Positions 31,456 to 33,671 of a DNA stretch of 33,671 bases are shown in pieces. This stretch comes from Porticoccaceae bacterium (GTDB lineage: Bacteria > Pseudomonadota > Gammaproteobacteria > Pseudomonadales > Porticoccaceae), in assembly GCA_029212965.1 (NCBI GenBank), contig JARGOV010000025.1, forward strand, positions 1 to 33,671, read 5' to 3'. The translations under genes were made by a program, and so were the position numbers. How positions within the stretch are numbered: position 1 is the stretch's first letter; the number at the start of each line of letters is the position of its first letter. A model generated the notes under the pieces. That model saw only the letters and a list, made by a program, of their open reading frames with translations, did no database searches and was not told where the DNA came from.

Positions 31456-33671
31456 ATGCTGACTCTCCGTGGCGCTCCAGCCTTATCCCCTTTTCGCCGT
31501 CAGAAATTACTTGCAGTACTTCGTTCAGTCCAGCCGGCTGTAAAGACCTTAAGCGCTGAATATCTTCACCTCGTCGATGTTAATAAAGCTTTAACGAATG
31601 CTGAGCTGACAACTCTCGAGGCTTTACTTACTTATGGGCCTGTGGCTGAGGGGGTTGACACTGATACACTAGCTCAGCATGGTTTAACCTGCATCGTGTT
31701 GCCACGGCCAGGAACAATTTCGCCCTGGTCGAGCAAGGCCACTGATATTGCTCACAATACGGGTCTACGCAGTATTAATCGCCTGGAGCGGGGTGTGAGT
31801 TATCGCATCGACTGCAAAACCGAGCTGCAGCCGCAAGAGTGGCAGGCGCTGACGGCGCTTCTTCACGATCGTATGACTGAGAGCGTTTTTGCCCGGCTAA
31901 GTGATGCCGAGCAACTATTCGCTGACCATGCGGCCAAACCTATGACTCTGGTCGATGTGCTAGGTGGTGGGCGCGAGGCTCTTGTCTCGGCCAATAGCGA
32001 CTTGGGCCTGGCGCTGGCCGACGATGAAATTGACTATTTAGTTGAGAATTTTATTCGGCTTCGTCGCAACCCGGTTGACGTTGAGTTGATGATGTTTGCC
32101 CAGGCAAATTCTGAACACTGTCGGCATAAAATCTTTAATGCCAGTTGGACACTCGACGGTGAAGAGCAGGAAAACTCCCTGTTTGGCATGATTCGCAATA
32201 CCAATGAAGTTGGCGGTGAAAATGTCTTGTCAGCTTATTCCGACAACGCAGCTGTGGTCGTGGGAAGTCAGGCTGGGCGCTTCTTTCCCGACCCCGCATC
32301 GACAACCTATGGTTACTCACAGGAAGATATTCATCTGCTGATGAAGGTTGAAACCCATAATCACCCGACAGCGATTGCGCCTTTTCCCGGCGCGGGCACA
32401 GGCTCTGGCGGTGAGATTCGCGACGAGGGGGCGGTTGGCCGTGGCTCAAAGCCAAAGGCGGGTTTGAGTGGCTTTAGTGTGTCTAACTTGCGTATTCCCG
32501 ATTTTATTCAACCCTGGGAAGACGATTACGGCAAGCCGGGGCGCATTGTGTCAGGCCTCGATATTATGCTCGAAGGTCCCATTGGTGGCGCGGCCTTTAA
32601 TAACGAATTTGGCCGCCCCAATCTCTGTGGGTATTTTCGCACTTTCGAGCAAGACGTAGCCGGTGAGCGCCGGGGTTATCACAAGCCCATTATGATTGCC
32701 GGTGGTTACGGCAATATTCGTGCAGAGCATGTTGACAAGCCGCCTTTCTCGCCGGGCCATAAGCTGGTGGTATTAGGTGGCCCTGCGATGCTGATCGGTC
32801 TTGGTGGTGGTGCGGCGTCCTCTATGGCGACGGGTAGTAGTAGTGAAGATCTCGATTTTGCTTCGGTGCAGCGACAAAACCCTGAAATTGAACGTCGCTG
32901 CCAAGAAGTTATCGATCGCTGCTGGCAGTTGGGTGATGACAATCCTCTCGCCTTTATTCACGATGTTGGAGCCGGAGGCCTTTCCAATGCACTGCCCGAG
33001 CTGGTGAAAGATGGTGGTTGTGGTGGCCGCTTTGAACTGCGCGCCGTGCCCAATGCTGAGCCGGGTATGTCGCCACTGGAAATTTGGTGCAATGAAGCTC
33101 AGGAGCGTTATGTTCTGGCGATTGCTCCAGAGCAACTGGATGTTTTTGCCGCCATTTGCGAACGTGAGCGCTGCCCTTATGCGGTGGTCGGTGAGTCGAC
33201 CCAAGAGCAGGCTCTGACGGTGAGCGATAGCGAGTTCAATAACGCACCGGTTGATTTGCCCATGTCTGTGCTGTTTGGCAAGGCACCAAAAATGCATCGC
33301 AAAGCCAATAAATACGGCCTCACCTTATCCCCTTTAGCGCTCGATAATATAGATCTCAACGACGCTGTCGAGCGCGTACTTAGCCACCCCACGGTGGCGA
33401 GCAAGAGCTTCCTTATTACTATTGGTGACCGCTCGATCACCGGCATGGTGGCGCGAGATCAAATGGTTGGCCCCTGGCAGGTGCCAGTGGCCGATTGCGC
33501 CGTTACCACCGTGTCTTACGACAGTTTTGCCGGTGAGGCCATGGCGATGGGTGAGCGTACGCCGTTGGCCTTAATTGATGCCGCTGCATCGGGGCGCATG
33601 GCGGTGGGTGAGTCGCTGACCAATATTGCCGCCACACGCATTGGCCAGCTGGCCGATATTAAATTGTCTGC
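31456..33671 (+). CDS. purL: Phosphoribosylformylglycinamidine synthase, N-terminal part (3' end outside window)
   Basis: Fourth step of purine synthesis: FGAR, glutamine and ATP give FGAM. The frame is open from ATG 31456 ([19 protein letters not shown]) to the window end, about 738 codons of a family length near 1290. Landmarks: [20 protein letters not shown] (N-terminal domain), NRLERGV, the linker around [18 protein letters not shown], and [20 protein letters not shown] at about residue 296 of the ATP-binding FGAM synthase domain. The long single-chain form (PurS, PurL and PurQ fused) is the gammaproteobacterial type. No strong Shine-Dalgarno precedes the ATG. It is divergent from yeaG. 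Confidence 0.96.
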   Translation, partial: MLTLRGAPALSPFRRQKLLAVLRSVQPAVKTLSAEYLHLVDVNKALTNAELTTLEALLTYGPVAEGVDTDTLAQHGLTCIVLPRPGTISPWSSKATDIAHNTGLRSINRLERGVSYRIDCKTELQPQEWQALTALLHDRMTESVFARLSDAEQLFADHAAKPMTLVDVLGGGREALVSANSDLGLALADDEIDYLVENFIRLRRNPVDVELMMFAQANSEHCRHKIFNASWTLDGEEQENSLFGMIRNTNEVGGENVLSAYSDNAAVVVGSQAGRFFPDPASTTYGYSQEDIHLLMKVETHNHPTAIAPFPGAGTGSGGEIRDEGAVGRGSKPKAGLSGFSVSNLRIPDFIQPWEDDYGKPGRIVSGLDIMLEGPIGGAAFNNEFGRPNLCGYFRTFEQDVAGERRGYHKPIMIAGGYGNIRAEHVDKPPFSPGHKLVVLGGPAMLIGLGGGAASSMATGSSSEDLDFASVQRQNPEIERRCQEVIDRCWQLGDDNPLAFIHDVGAGGLSNALPELVKDGGCGGRFELRAVPNAEPGMSPLEIWCNEAQERYVLAIAPEQLDVFAAICERERCPYAVVGESTQEQALTVSDSEFNNAPVDLPMSVLFGKAPKMHRKANKYGLTLSPLALDNIDLNDAVERVLSHPTVASKSFLITIGDRSITGMVARDQMVGPWQVPVADCAVTTVSYDSFAGEAMAMGERTPLALIDAAASGRMAVGESLTNIAATRIGQLADIKLS

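Overview
The window looks like chromosomal DNA of a marine-type gammaproteobacterium with moderate GC. Several gene pairings support this: smp/ytjB divergent from serB, a MerR-controlled leucine-degradation (liu) operon, a yeaG-yeaH-ycgB stress operon, and a single-chain purL. The exact lineage cannot be fixed from the sequence alone; a Cellvibrionales/Spongiibacter-like host is a guess. No tRNA, rRNA, CRISPR array, insertion sequence or phage gene was seen. Both window ends cut genes: cysS on the left and purL on the right.

Layout. 1-723 is the C-terminal part of cysteinyl-tRNA synthetase. 918-2486 is a KefB-like cation:proton antiporter. 2565-4232 (minus) holds a SAM methyltransferase and a classical SDR. 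4682-12196 (minus) is a leucine/isovalerate catabolic operon: liuR, liuA (isovaleryl-CoA dehydrogenase), a PECR-like SDR, the 3-methylcrotonyl-CoA carboxylase beta and alpha subunits, and HMG-CoA lyase. The methylglutaconyl-CoA hydratase (liuC) is absent from it. A 16-bp perfect palindrome sits inside the liuR promoter spacer. Divergent from it are an acyl-CoA synthetase and an HSD10-like 3-hydroxyacyl-CoA dehydrogenase (12404-14978). Then come the smp and serB housekeeping genes and a zinc alcohol dehydrogenase (17814-18866) with a good sigma-70 promoter and an intrinsic terminator.

The most interesting block is 19164-24566. It encodes an SCP2/thiolase-fold protein lacking the nucleophilic cysteine, a stand-alone DUF35 (zinc ribbon/OB) protein, two MaoC-type half-dehydratases of which only one keeps the Asp/His dyad, and two closely similar acyl-CoA dehydrogenases. 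This gene set parallels the actinobacterial steroid side-chain module (ChsE1/ChsE2, ChsH1/ChsH2, Ltp2), in which a branched acyl-CoA is dehydrogenated, hydrated and cleaved by a retro-aldol step rather than thiolysis. Here the DUF35 domain is a separate gene. An atypical epimerase-like SDR follows at 25060.

The right part carries the PrkA kinase-YeaH-SpoVR operon on the minus strand, preceded by a good sigma-54 (-24/-12) promoter match and an upstream dyad. The 5' 57% or so of purL follows on the plus strand.
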